Assembly (NCBI RefSeq): GCF_041296385.1
Contig: NW_027183516.1
Coordinates: 62,001 to 126,000, forward strand
Reading direction: 5' to 3'
Length of the DNA: 64,000 bases
Source of the DNA: Aphelocoma coerulescens
Lineage: Eukaryota; Chordata; Aves; Passeriformes; Corvidae
This document shows positions 54,701-63,329 of this stretch, in pieces. Position numbers and translations under genes: made by a program. The first letter of the stretch is position 1. Each line of letters begins with the position of its first letter. The notes beneath the pieces were generated by a model, which was given only the letters and a program-made list of their open reading frames with translations, was not told the origin of the DNA and ran no database searches.

Positions 54701-57700
54701 TGGGGGTCCTGAGACCTCACTGGGGGACCCAGGGCATCATTTGGGGGGCAGGGTGGGGGTCCTGAGACCTCACTGGGGGCCCAGGACATCACTGAGGGGC
54801 AGGGTGGGGGTCCTGAGACCTCACTGGGGGGCCCAGGGCATCATTTGGGGGTCCTGAGACCTCACTGGGGGGTCCAGGGCATCATTTGGGGGGCAGGGTG
54901 GGGGTCTTGAGACCTCACTGGGGGCCCAGGACATCACTGAGGGGCAGGGTGGGGGTCCTGAGACCTCACTGGGGGGCCCGGGGCATCATTTGGGGGTCCT
55001 GAGACCTCACTGGGGGGCCCGGGGCATCATTTGGGGGTCCTGAGACCTCACTGGGGGGCCCAGGGCATCATTTGGGGGTCCTGAGACCTCACTGGGGGGC
55101 CCTGGGCATCATTTGGGGGTCCTGAGACCTCACTGGGGGGTCCAGGGCATCATTTGGGGGGCAGGGTGGGGGTCTTGAGACCTCACTGGGGGGCCCAGGG
55201 CATCATTTGGGGGTCCTGAGACCTCACTGGGGGCCCAGGGCATCATTTGGGGGTCCTGAGACCTCACTGGGGGGCCCAGGGCATCATTTGGGGGTCCTGA
55301 GACCTCACTGGGGGGCCCGGGGCATCATTTGGGGGTCCTGAGACCTCACTGGGGGTCCCAGGACATCACTGGGAGCAGGGTGGGGGTCCCAGGGCTGGTT
55401 GGGGGGCAGGGTGGGGGTCCCAGGGCTGGTTGGGGGTTCCAAGGGCAGATTGGGGAAAGGGGGGAAAGGCTGTGGGGGGGCAAGACCCTGCTGGGGAGGA
55501 GGTCGGGGGTCCCGAGACTCATTTGGGGCAGGGTTGGGGGACCCAGGACCCCATGGGGGGCAGGTTGGGGGTCCCAGGTGCCCGCTGGGGGGGGGGGGGG
55601 GGGTCCCACACCGGCTGACCCCCAGGTCCGTCCCTCAGGTGCGTGGGGCCGCTGCTGCGGGACTGCCTGGGGGACCCCCTGCCCGTGTCCAGGTACGGGG
55701 TGCGGGGACATCCCGGGGGGGCTGGGGGACCCCAAAAGGCTGCGGGGACATCCCTGGGGGGGCTGGGGGACCCCAAAAGGCTGCGGGGACATCCGGGGGG
55801 GTGCGGGGACATCCCGGGGGGGCTGGGGGGACCCCAAAAGGCTGCGGGGACATCCCGGGGGGTGCGGGGACATCCCGGGGGGGCTGGGGGGACCCCAAAA
55901 GGCTGTGGGGACATCCCGGGGGGTGCGGGGACATCCCGGGGGGGCTGGGGGGACCCCAAAAGGCTGTGGGGACATCCCGGGGGGTGCGGGGACATCCCGG
56001 GGGGGCTGGGGGACCCCAAAAGGCTGCGGGGACATCCCGGGGGGGGCTGTGGGGATATCCCGGGGGGTACAGGGACATCCCGGGGGCTGCGGGGATATCC
56101 CGGGGGGGGCTGTGGGGGACCCTAAAAGGCTACGGGGACATCCCGGGGGGGCTGGGGGGACCCCAAAAGGCTGCGGGGACATCCCGGGGGACTGAGGGGA
56201 CATCCGGGGGGGGCTGTGGGGACCCCAAAAGGCTGCGGGGACATCCCGGGGGCTGCGGGGATATCCCGGGGGGGCTGGGGGGACCCTAAAAGGCTGCGGG
56301 GACATCCCTGGGGGGGCTGGGGGGACCCCAAAAGGCTGCGGGGACATCCGGGGGGGCTGGGGGGACCCCAAAAGGCTGCGGGGATATCCCGGGTGTGCGG
56401 GGACATCCGGGGGCTGCGGGGACATCCCGGGGGGTGCGGGGACATCCCGAGGGGGGCTGTGGGGACCCCAAAAGGCTGCGGGGACATCCCGGGGGGTGCG
56501 GGGACATCCCGGGGGGGGCTGTGGGGACATCCGGGGGGCTGGGGGGACATCCCGGGGGGTGCGGGGACATCCCGGGGGGGCTGGGGGACCCCAAAAGGCT
56601 GCGGGGACATCCCGGGGGGTGCAGGGATATCCCGGGGGGGGCTGTGGGGGACCCCAAAAGGCTGCGGGGACATCCGGGGGGGGCTGGGGGGACCCCAAAA
56701 GGCTGCGGGGACATCCCGGGGGCTGCGGGGACATCCCGGGGGGGGGCTGTGGGGGACCCCAAAAGGCTGCGGGGACATCCCGGGGGGGGCTGGGGGGGAC
56801 CCCAAAAGGCTGTGGGGACATCCCGGGGGGGGCTGTGGGGATATCCCGGGGGGTGCAGGGACATCCCGGGGGCTGCGGGGATATCCCGGGGGGGGCTGTG
56901 GGGGACCCTAAAAGGCTACGGGGACATCCCGGGGGGGCTGGGGGGACCCCAAAAGGCTGCGGGGACATCCCGGGGGGCTGAGGGGACATCCGGGGGGGGC
57001 TGTGGGGACCCCAAAAGGCTGCGGGGACATCCCGGGGGACTGAGGGGACATCCGGGGGGGGCTGTGGGGACCCCAAAAGGCTGCGGGGACATCCCTGGGG
57101 GGGCTGTGGGGACCCCAAAAGGCTGCGGGGACATCCCGGGGGCTGCGGGGATATCCCGGGGGGGCTGGGGGGACCCTAAAAGGCTGCGGGGACATCCCTG
57201 GGGGGGCTGGGGGGACCCCAAAAGGCTGCGGGGACATCCCGGGGGCTGCGGGGATATCCCGGGGGGGGCTGTGGGGGACCCCAAAAGGCTGCGGGGACAT
57301 CCGGGGGGGCTGGGGGGACCCCAAAAGGCTGCGGGGATATCCCGGGTGTGCGGGGACATCCGGGGGGCTGGGGGGACATCCGGGGGGTGCAGGGACATCC
57401 CGGGGGGGGGGGGACCCCAAAAGGCTGCGGGGACATCCCGGGGGGGCTGGGGGGACATCCGGGGGGGGCTGTGGGGACCCCAGAAGGCTGCGGGGACATC
57501 CCGGGGGGTGCGGGGATATCCCCGCGGGGGGGGTTCTGTGGGGACCCCAAAAGGCTGCGGGGACATCCCGGGGGGGGCTGGGGGACCCCAGAAGGCTGCG
57601 GGGACATCCCGGGGGGGGCTGTGGGGATATCCCGGGGGGGCTGTGGGCACATCCCGGGGGGGGCTGGGGGGACCCCAAAAGGCTGCGGGGACATCCCGGA

Positions 57701-60700
57701 GGGGGCTGTGGGGACATCCCGTGCCATCCCGTGCCATCCCGTGCCGTGTCGTGCCCGCCAGCCCGGGCTTGGGACACATCCCCAGCACCGGGGCGGCGGC
57801 GGGGAGGGTGTGGGGTCCTGCCAGGACCTGGCGGGTCCTGCCGGGCGCTGACCTCGCCCCGTCCCCCGTCCCCCGGTCCCGGTCCCGGTCCCGCAGGCGG
57901 ACCCCGACGCTGGTGGCGGTCATGGTGGTCGGCGGGGGTTTCCTCTCCTGCTCGCTCGTGCTGCTGGCGCTGCTCTACTGGCGGGGGAAGAAGATCCAGA
58001 AGAAGCGGGCGATGCGGCGCTACCTGGAGAGGGGCGAGGTCAGCGCCGGCAGCACCGGGAGAGCCCCCGGGAACGGCCCCGGGACGGCGGGGAAGGGGCG
58101 GGACCCGTCCCGGTGCCGCGTCCCGCCTGGCTGGAGCCGTGGCCGTCCCTCGCCAGCCCCGTCCCCGTCCGTGTCCATCTCTGCGGCCGGGCCGGCCTCG
58201 CTCTGCATCCTCACCCTGCTCTGCTCCTGGCCCCGTCCTTGTCCCCGTCACATTCCCATCTCATTCCTGTCCCCGTCCCATTCCTGTCCCCATCCCATCC
58301 CATCCCATCCCATCCCATCCCATCCCATCCCATCCCATCCCATCCCATCCCATCCCATCCCATCCCATCCCATTCCTGTCCCCATCTCGTTCCTGTCCCC
58401 GTCCCATTCCTGTCCCCATCCCGTCCCCATCCCCATCCCATCCCCATCCCATCCCTGTCCCCATCCCCATCCCATTCCTGTCCCCATCCCATTCCCATCC
58501 CATCCCATCCCATCCCATCCCATCCCATCCCATCCCATCCCATCCCATCCCATCCCATCCCATTCCCATCCCATCCCTGTCCCCATCCCATCCCATCCCA
58601 TCCCATCCCATCCCATCCCATCCCACCCCACCCCATCCCATCCCACCCCACCCCATCCCAACCCATCCCATCCCATCCCATCCCATCCCATCCCATCCCA
58701 TCCCATCCCATCCCATCCCATCCCATCCCTGTCCCCATCCCCATCCCATTCCTGTCCCCATCCCATTCCTCTCCCCATCCCATCCCTGTCCCCATCCGCA
58801 TCCCCATCCCACCCCATCCCATCCCATCCCATCCCATCCCATCCCATCCCATCCCATCCCATCCCATCCCACCCCACCCCATCCCATCCCATCCCATCCC
58901 ATCCCATCCCATCCCATCCCATCCCATCCCATCCCATTCCCATCCCATCCCTGTCCCCATCCCATTCCTGTCCCCATCCCATTCCTCTCCCCATCCCATC
59001 CCTGTCCCCATCCCCATCCCCATCCCCATCCCATCCCATCCCATCCCATCCCATCCCCATCCCCGTCCCCATCCCTGTCTCTGTCCCCATTTCTGTCCCC
59101 ATCCCATCCCATCCCTGTCCCTATCCCCCTCCCCGTCCCGCTCCCTGCCTGTGCCCATCCCTGTCCCTGTCCCATCCCCTATCCCTGTCCCTGTCCCGCT
59201 TCCTCCCCATCCCCATCCCGCTCCCTGCCCTTTCCTGTTCCCGTTCCCGTTCCCCGTTCCCGTTCCTGTTCCCGTTCCCGTTCCCCATTCCTGTTTCCGT
59301 TCCCGTTCCCGTTTCCTGTTCCCGTTCCCGTTTCCCGTTTCCCGTTCCCGTTCCCCATTCCTGTTCCCGTTCCCGTTCCCCTTTCCCATTCCTGTTCCCG
59401 TTCCCGTTCCCGTTCCCCGTTCCTGTTCCCGTTCCCGTTCCCGTTTCCGTTTCCCGTTCCCATTCCCCATTCCTGTTCCCGTTCCCCGTTCCCGTTCCCG
59501 TTTCCCGTTCCCGTTCCCCATTCCTGTTCCTGTTCCCGTTCCCGTTTCCCGTTCCCGTTCCCGTTTCCCATTCCTGTTCCCGTTTCCCGTTCCCGTTCCC
59601 GTTCCCCGTTCCCGTTCCTGTTCCCGTTCCCGTTCCCGTTTCCTGTTCCCGTTCCCCGTTCCCGTTCCCGTTCCCGTTCCCCGTTCCCGTTCCTGTTCCC
59701 GTTCCCGTTCCCCATTCCTGTTCCCGTTCCCGTTCCCGTTCCCTGTTCCTGTTCCCGTTCCCGTTCCCCATTCCGTTCCCGTTCCCGTTCCTGTTCCCGT
59801 TCCCGTTCCCGTTTCCCGTTCCCGTTCCCGTTCCCCATTCCTGTTCCCGTTCCCGTTCCCGTTTCCCGTTCCCCGTTCCCGTTCCCGTTCCTGTTCCCGT
59901 TCCCGTTCCTGTTCCCGTTCCCCGTTCCGTTTCCCGTTCCCCATTCCCGTTCCCGTTCCCGTTCCCGTTCCCCGTTCCCGTTCCCGTTCCCGTTTCCCGT
60001 TCCCCATTCCTGTTCCCGTTCCCGTTCCCGTTCCCGTTCCCCGTTCCCGTTTCCCGTTCCCGTTCCCGTTCCCCCTTCCCGTTCCTGTTCCCGTTCCTGT
60101 TTCCCGTTCCCGTTCCCCATTCCTGTTCCCGTTCCTGTTTCCCGTTCCCGTTCCCCGTTCCCGTTCCCGTTCCCGTTCCCGTTCCCGTTTCCCGTTCCCG
60201 TTTCCCGTTCCCATTCCCGTTCCCATTCCCCGTTCCCGTTCCCGTTCCCCGTTCCTGTTCCCGTTCCCGTTTCCCGTTCCCGTTCCCGTTTTCCATTCCT
60301 GTTCCCGTTCCCCGTTCCCGTTCCCCGTTCCTGTTCCCGTTCCCGTTTCCCGTTCCCATTTCCCGTTCCCGTTCCCCATTCCTGTTCCCGTTCCCGTTTC
60401 CCGTTCCCGTTCCCCATTCCTGTTCCCGTTCCCGTTCCCCGTTCCTGTTCCCGTTCCCGTTTCCCGTTCCCGTTCCCGTTTTCCATTCCTGTTCCCGTTC
60501 CCGTTCCCGTTCCCCATTCCTGTTCCCGTTCCCGTTCCCCATTCCTGTTCCCGTTCCCATTCCCCGTTTCCCGTTCCCGTTCCCGTTCCCGTTCCCCGTT
60601 CCTGTTCCCGTTCCCGTTTCCCGTTCCCGTTCCCGTTTTCCATTCCTGTTCCCGTTCCCGTTCCCGTTCCCCATTCCTGTTCCCGTTCCCGTTCCCCATT

Positions 60701-63290
60701 CCTGTTCCCGTTCCCATTCCCCGTTTCCCGTTCCCGTTCCTGTTTCCCGTTCCCGTTCCCCGTTCCCGTTCCCGTTCCCGTTCCCGTTTCCCGTTCCCGT
60801 TTCCCGTTCCCATTCCCGTTCCCATTCCCCGTTCCCGTTTCCCGTTCCCCATTCCTGTTCCCGTTCCCGTTTCCCGTTCCCGTTCCCCATTCCTGTTCCC
60901 GTTCCCGTTTCCCGTTCCCGTTCCCCGTTCCTGTTCCCGTTCCCGTTTCCCGTTCCCGTTCCCGTTTTCCATTCCTGTTCCCGTTCCCGTTCCCGTTCCC
61001 CATTCCTGTTCCCGTTCCCGTTCCCCATTCCTGTTCCCGTTCCCATTCCCCGTTTCCCGTTCCCGTTCCCGTTTCCCGTTCCCGTTCCCGTTCCCGTTCC
61101 CGTTCCCCATTCCTGTTCCCGTTCCCGTTCCCCGTTCCCGTTCCCGTTTCCCGTTCCCCGTTCCCCGTTCCCCGTTCCCCGTTCCTGTTCCCGTTCCCGT
61201 TTCCCGTTCCTGTTCCCGTTCCCATTCCCCGTTTCCCGTTCCCGTTCCCCATTCCTGTTCCCGTTCCCGTTTCCCGTTCCCGTTCCCGTTCCTGTTCCTG
61301 TTTCCCGTTCCCGTTCCCCATTCCTGTTCCCGTTCCTGTTCCCGTTCCCGTTTCCCGTTCCCGTTCCCGTTTCCCATTCCTGTTCCCGTTTCCCGTTCCC
61401 GTTCCCGTTCCCCGTTCCCGTTCCTGTTCCCGTTCCCGTTCCCGTTTCCTGTTCCCGTTCCCCGTTCCCGTTCCCGTTCCCGTTCCCCGTTCCCGTTCCT
61501 GTTCCCGTTCCCGTTCCCCATTCCTGTTCCCGTTCCCGTTCCCGTTCCCTGTTCCTGTTCCCGTTCCCGTTCCCCATTCCGTTCCCGTTCCCGTTCCTGT
61601 TCCCGTTCCCGTTCCCGTTTCCCGTTCCCGTTCCCGTTCCCCATTCCTGTTCCCGTTCCCGTTCCCGTTTCCCGTTCCCCGTTCCCGTTCCCGTTCCTGT
61701 TCCCGTTCCCGTTCCTGTTCCCGTTCCCCGTTCCGTTTCCCGTTCCCCTTTCCCGTTCCCGTTCCCGTTCCCGTTCCCCGTTCCCGTTCCCGTTCCCGTT
61801 TCCCGTTCCCCATTCCTGTTCCCGTTCCCGTTCCCGTTCCCGTTCCCCGTTCCCGTTTCCCGTTCCCGTTCCCGTTCCCCCTTCCCGTTCCTGTTCCCGT
61901 TCCTGTTTCCCGTTCCCGTTCCCCATTCCTGTTCCCGTTCCTGTTTCCCGTTCCCGTTCCCCGTTCCCGTTCCCGTTCCCGTTCCCGTTCCCGTTTCCCG
62001 TTCCCGTTTCCCGTTCCCATTCCCGTTCCCATTCCCCGTTCCCGTTCCCGTTCCCCGTTCCCGTTCCCCGTTCCTGTTCCCGTTCCCGTTTCCCGTTCCC
62101 ATTTCCCGTTCCCGTTCCCCATTCCTGTTCCCGTTCCCGTTTCCCGTTCCCGTTCCCCATTCCTGTTCCCGTTCCCGTTTCCCGTTCCCGTTCCCCGTTC
62201 CTGTTCCCGTTCCCGTTTCCCGTTCCCGTTCCCGTTTTCCATTCCTGTTCCCGTTCCCGTTCCCGTTCCCCATTCCTGTTCCCGTTCCCGTTCCCCATTC
62301 CTGTTCCCGTTCCCATTCCCCGTTTCCCGTTCCCGTTCCCGTTCCCGTTCCCCGTTCCTGTTCCCGTTCCCGTTTCCCGTTCCCGTTCCCGTTTTCCATT
62401 CCTGTTCCCGTTCCCGTTCCCGTTCCCCATTCCTGTTCCCGTTCCCGTTCCCCATTCCTGTTCCCGTTCCCATTCCCCGTTTCCCGTTCCCGTTCCTGTT
62501 TCCCGTTCCCGTTCCCCGTTCCCGTTCCCGTTCCCGTTCCCGTTTCCCGTTCCCGTTTCCCGTTCCCATTCCCGTTCCCATTCCCCGTTCCCGTTTCCCG
62601 TTCCCCATTCCTGTTCCCGTTCCCGTTTCCCGTTCCCGTTCCCCATTCCTGTTCCCGTTCCCGTTTCCCGTTCCCGTTCCCGTTTTCCGTTCCTGTTCCC
62701 GTTCCCGTTCCCGTTCCCCATTCCTGTTCCCGTTCCCGTTCCCCATTCCTGTTCCCGTTCCCATTCCCCGTTTCCCGTTCCCGTTCCCGTTTCCCGTTCC
62801 CGTTCCCGTTCCCGTTCCCGTTCCCCATTCCTGTTCCCGTTCCCGTTCCCCGTTCCCGTTCCCGTTTCCCGTTCCCCGTTCCCCGTTCCCCGTTCCCCGT
62901 TCCCCGTTCCTGTTCCCGTTCCCGTTTCCCGTTCCTGTTCCCGTTCCCATTCCCCGTTTCCCGTTCCCGTTCCCCATTCCTGTTCCCGTTCCCGTTTCCC
63001 GTTCCCGTTCCCGTTCCTGTTCCTGTTTCCCGTTCCCGTTCCCCATTCCTGTTCCCGTTCCTGTTCCCGTTCCCGTTTCCCGTTCCCGTTCCTGTTCCCG
63101 TTCCCCGTTCCTGTTCCCGTTCCCGTTCCCGTTCCCCGTTCCCGTTCCCACTCCGTGTCCCGCCCGGCAGAGCCTGGAGCCGCTGGATCCCAGTGAAAAA
63201 GCCAACAAGGTCCTGGCCCGGATCTTCAAGGAGACGGAGCTGAAGCGCCTCAAGGTCCTGGGCTCCGGCGTCTTCGGCACCGTGCACAAG
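36624..63290 (+). CDS. ERBB3: ERBB3 (HER3) exons 1-18: signal peptide, ectodomain, TM, start of pseudokinase
   Basis: This encodes the neuregulin receptor ERBB3, a plasma-membrane member of the EGF-receptor family that signals as a heterodimer and has an impaired kinase. Exons 2-18 are 152, 187, 126, 66, 119, 142, 114, 121, 74, 91, 200, 133, 91, 155, 54, 142 and 120 nt, and exon 1 has 97 coding nt: 728 codons with no break. In order they encode a leucine-rich signal peptide, L-domain I (exons 2-4), the first Cys-rich domain (exons 5-8) with the dimerisation-arm region [18 protein letters not shown]-domain II (exons 9-12), the second Cys-rich domain (exons 13-16), the transmembrane helix (exon 17) and the juxtamembrane plus glycine-rich loop [10 protein letters not shown] (exon 18). 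Diagnostic ERBB3 words include [12 protein letters not shown] and GGVYIEKN. Kinase and tail exons lie outside the window. Short introns (71-129 nt) alternate with large ones made of minisatellites. Confidence 0.97.
36721..38990. other. 5' part of ERBB3 intron 1, CpG-rich, mostly unique
   Basis: Very GC-rich sequence without a tandem array apart from small CTCGGTGCCCCCTCCCG repeats (37045-37240). It is the longest repeat-poor non-coding stretch in the window, so it is a candidate for regulatory elements. I see no exon. Confidence 0.6.
39005..40330. repeat. ~20-bp minisatellite in ERBB3 intron 1
   Basis: About 65 copies of GGGACAGGGACACCATGGAA with AAGGACACC and GGGGGG variants. Confidence 0.95.
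40824..40975 (+). CDS. ERBB3: ERBB3 exon 2
   Basis: 152 nt; acceptor GTGGCCGCAG, donor CTCCAG|GTGACC. Reads [20 protein letters not shown] and [20 protein letters not shown], then LSFLQ. Start of L-domain I. Confidence 0.95.
40985..41555. repeat. ~20-bp minisatellite in ERBB3 intron 2
   Basis: GGGTGTCCCCAGCCCCCCAT and variants start about 8 bp after the exon 2 donor. Confidence 0.95.
41570..42706 (+). repeat. 58-61-bp array carrying the exon 3 acceptor and first 18 nt
   Basis: Eighteen units with CACGGTGGCCGCAG|ACCATC precede the true exon 3. Their putative exon starts are 41629, 41688, 41749, 41810, 41869, 41928, 41989, 42048, 42109, 42168, 42227, 42288, 42347, 42408, 42467, 42526, 42587 and 42646. 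Each matches exon 3 for about 18 nt (ACCATCCGGGAGGTGACC), then continues AGGGGGAGGTTAGGTGGCC. Confidence 0.95.
42707..42893 (+). CDS. ERBB3: ERBB3 exon 3
   Basis: 187 nt; acceptor GTGGCCGCAG, donor ACGG|GTGGGG. Reads [20 protein letters not shown] and [20 protein letters not shown], with a glycosylation motif NAT. The first 18 nt with the acceptor occur in 18 upstream tandem copies. Confidence 0.95.
42940..44055. repeat. G-rich minisatellite in ERBB3 intron 3
   Basis: Units of GGTTGGGGACATCGTGGGG and GGGGACACCCAGGGTGGGTT, with larger blocks recurring around CCCATGGGAGCAGCACAGAG (43168, 43409, 43713 and 43868). Confidence 0.95.
44056..44220. repeat. Pure-pyrimidine (GTCCCCCC-type) array before exon 4
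   Basis: TGTCCCCCCTGTCCCCCC variants form the entire polypyrimidine tract of the exon 4 acceptor. Confidence 0.9.
44224..44349 (+). CDS. ERBB3: ERBB3 exon 4
   Basis: 126 nt; acceptor CCCCAG, donor GGCT|GTGCGT. Reads [20 protein letters not shown] then [20 protein letters not shown]. The acceptor tract is a pure TCCCCCC array. Confidence 0.95.
44479..44544 (+). CDS. ERBB3: ERBB3 exon 5
   Basis: 66 nt; acceptor CACCCGCAG, donor AAAC|GTGGGT. Reads [20 protein letters not shown], the start of the first furin-like Cys-rich domain. Confidence 0.95.
44641..44759 (+). CDS. ERBB3: ERBB3 exon 6
   Basis: 119 nt; acceptor GGCCCCGCAG, donor TTC|GTACGT. Reads [20 protein letters not shown] then [20 protein letters not shown]. 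Confidence 0.95.
44780..46180. repeat. CTGTCCGTC-type minisatellite in ERBB3 intron 6
   Basis: Eight ~57-bp units with GCCCGCGGCCGTCTGTGCC (44780-45235) lead into a 14-22-bp CTGTGTCTGTCTGTCCGTCC array. The array starts about 25 bp after the exon 6 donor. Confidence 0.95.
46180..46872 (+). repeat. CCATCCCTGT array with three exon 7 fragments
   Basis: Between TGTCCATCCC-type repeats lie copies of the exon 7 start with its CCCTCCCAG acceptor: 46370-46416 (four mismatches), 46490-46536 (one silent mismatch) and 46699-46745 (identical). The true exon starts at 46873. Confidence 0.93.
46873..47014 (+). CDS. ERBB3: ERBB3 exon 7, dimerisation arm
   Basis: 142 nt; acceptor CCCTCCCAG, donor CCCC|GTGAGT. 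Reads [20 protein letters not shown] and [20 protein letters not shown], then VCVRECP. Three truncated copies of its first 47 nt, each with the acceptor, precede it in the intron. Confidence 0.95.
47095..47208 (+). CDS. ERBB3: ERBB3 exon 8
   Basis: 114 nt; acceptor CTCCCCCAG, donor AAGG|GTACGG. Reads [20 protein letters not shown] then [18 protein letters not shown]. Flanked by introns of 80 and 77 nt. Confidence 0.95.
47286..47406 (+). CDS. ERBB3: ERBB3 exon 9
   Basis: 121 nt; acceptor CCCCCACAG, donor GAGG|GGTGAG boundary placed so that GG is retained. Reads [20 protein letters not shown] then [16 protein letters not shown]. Start of L-domain II. Confidence 0.94.
47478..47551 (+). CDS. ERBB3: ERBB3 exon 10
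   Basis: 74 nt; acceptor GGCCCCGCAG, donor ACGG|GTGAGG. Reads [20 protein letters not shown] then REIT. The preceding intron is only 71 nt. Confidence 0.95.
47644..47734 (+). CDS. ERBB3: ERBB3 exon 11
   Basis: 91 nt; acceptor GTCCCCGCAG, donor TACAA|GTGAGG. Reads [20 protein letters not shown] then [10 protein letters not shown]. Confidence 0.95.
47900..49265. repeat. ~18-20-bp minisatellite in ERBB3 intron 11
   Basis: CCTCACTCCCGGAGCATCCC with ACCATCCCC and GCACCCCC variants. Confidence 0.95.
49316..49515 (+). CDS. ERBB3: ERBB3 exon 12
   Basis: 200 nt; acceptor CTCCCCGCAG, donor TGCC|GTGCGT. Reads [20 protein letters not shown] then [20 protein letters not shown] and later [13 protein letters not shown]. 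End of L-domain II. Confidence 0.95.
49650..51265. repeat. Two minisatellites in ERBB3 intron 12
   Basis: 49650-50225 repeats GACCCCCAGACCCCGCACTG and CCATAGGGAAGGGGACACGG. 50280-51265 repeats GACCCCCAGCCCCGCTCTGA followed by GCCCCTCTCTGTCCCCCC. Confidence 0.95.
51274..51406 (+). CDS. ERBB3: ERBB3 exon 13
   Basis: 133 nt; acceptor GTCCCCGCAG, donor GAGG|GGTCAG boundary placed to keep phase 2. Reads [20 protein letters not shown] then [20 protein letters not shown]. Start of the second Cys-rich domain. Confidence 0.94.
51412..52030. repeat. Purine-rich minisatellite in ERBB3 intron 13
   Basis: GGGGGATAAAGGGGACAAGG and GGGACACGCGGGGCACGGGG repeat from directly after the exon 13 donor. Confidence 0.95.
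52045..52400. repeat. ~30-35-bp repeat in ERBB3 intron 13
   Basis: GGTGGGACGGACACTGCTGA then TGACCCCAG, about ten copies. Confidence 0.93.
52471..52561 (+). CDS. ERBB3: ERBB3 exon 14
   Basis: 91 nt; acceptor GGTCCCCAG, donor GGCTCG|GTACGG. Reads [20 protein letters not shown] then [11 protein letters not shown]. Confidence 0.95.
52562..54075. repeat. ~50-bp minisatellite in ERBB3 intron 14
   Basis: GGGGACCCCCAGACCCCGCC, CCGAGCCCCCCTTTGTCCCT and CCGAGCCACG or CCAAGGCTCG variants start at the donor. AAGGCTCGGTGACCCCC in some units resembles the exon 14 edge with its donor (ACGGCTCG|GTACGG). Confidence 0.95.
54125..54279 (+). CDS. ERBB3: ERBB3 exon 15
   Basis: 155 nt; acceptor CCCCCGCGCAG, donor CGGGG|GTGGGC with phase 2. 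Reads [20 protein letters not shown] then [20 protein letters not shown] and [12 protein letters not shown]. Confidence 0.94.
54285..55370. repeat. ~42-bp minisatellite in ERBB3 intron 15
   Basis: GGGGTCCTGAGACCTCACTG then GGGGGCCCAGGGCATCATTT, about 25 copies, starting at the donor. Confidence 0.95.
55639..55692 (+). CDS. ERBB3: ERBB3 exon 16
   Basis: 54 nt; acceptor GTCCCTCAG, donor TCCAG|GTACGG. Reads [18 protein letters not shown] plus a split Arg codon. Poorly conserved juxtamembrane ectodomain, placed by phase, Cys positions and length. Confidence 0.88.
55698..57735. repeat. Minisatellite filling ERBB3 intron 16
   Basis: GGCTGCGGGGACATCCCGGG and GGGGCTGGGGGGACCCCAAA variants, about 2 kb, from 5 bp after the exon 16 donor. 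Blocks of about 0.7-0.8 kb recur (56,060-56,400 against 56,840-57,350). Confidence 0.95.
57897..58038 (+). CDS. ERBB3: ERBB3 exon 17, transmembrane segment
   Basis: 142 nt; acceptor GGTCCCGCAG, donor GAG|GTCAGC. A hydrophobic helix ([20 protein letters not shown] then ALLYW) is followed by the basic stop-transfer stretch [19 protein letters not shown], which matches the ERBB3 juxtamembrane start. Confidence 0.95.
58265..59110. repeat. CCCAT pentamer array in ERBB3 intron 17
   Basis: Long pure CCCAT runs are interrupted by CCTGTCCCCATCC blocks. Confidence 0.97.
59220..63150. repeat. GTTCCC hexamer-type array in ERBB3 intron 17 with ~1.8-kb higher-order repeat
   Basis: 3.9 kb of GTTCCC with GTTTCCC, GTTCCCC, ATTCCT and GTTCCT variants. 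The rare words CCCCATTCCG (59766 and 61572) and CCCGTTCCGT (59921 and 61727) recur 1806 bp apart. The array ends about 20 bp before the exon 18 acceptor. Confidence 0.97.
63171..63290 (+). CDS. ERBB3: ERBB3 exon 18, juxtamembrane and glycine-rich loop
   Basis: 120 nt; acceptor CGCCCGGCAG, donor AAG|GTGGGG. Reads [20 protein letters not shown] then [20 protein letters not shown]. It is the last exon in the window; the pseudokinase continues outside. Confidence 0.96.
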
Positions 63291-63329
63291 GTGGGGGGGA
63301 TTTGGGGAGGGGGTCGGGGGGGCTGAGGT

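Noticed and set aside
56395..63243. 2282-residue plus-strand ORF rich in PFPFPVPVP and similar ORFs in all frames
   Set aside because: It is produced by a stop-free hexamer array lying in ERBB3 intron 17; all frames of both strands are open, and there is no family signature apart from the embedded ERBB3 exon 17 and 18 segments.
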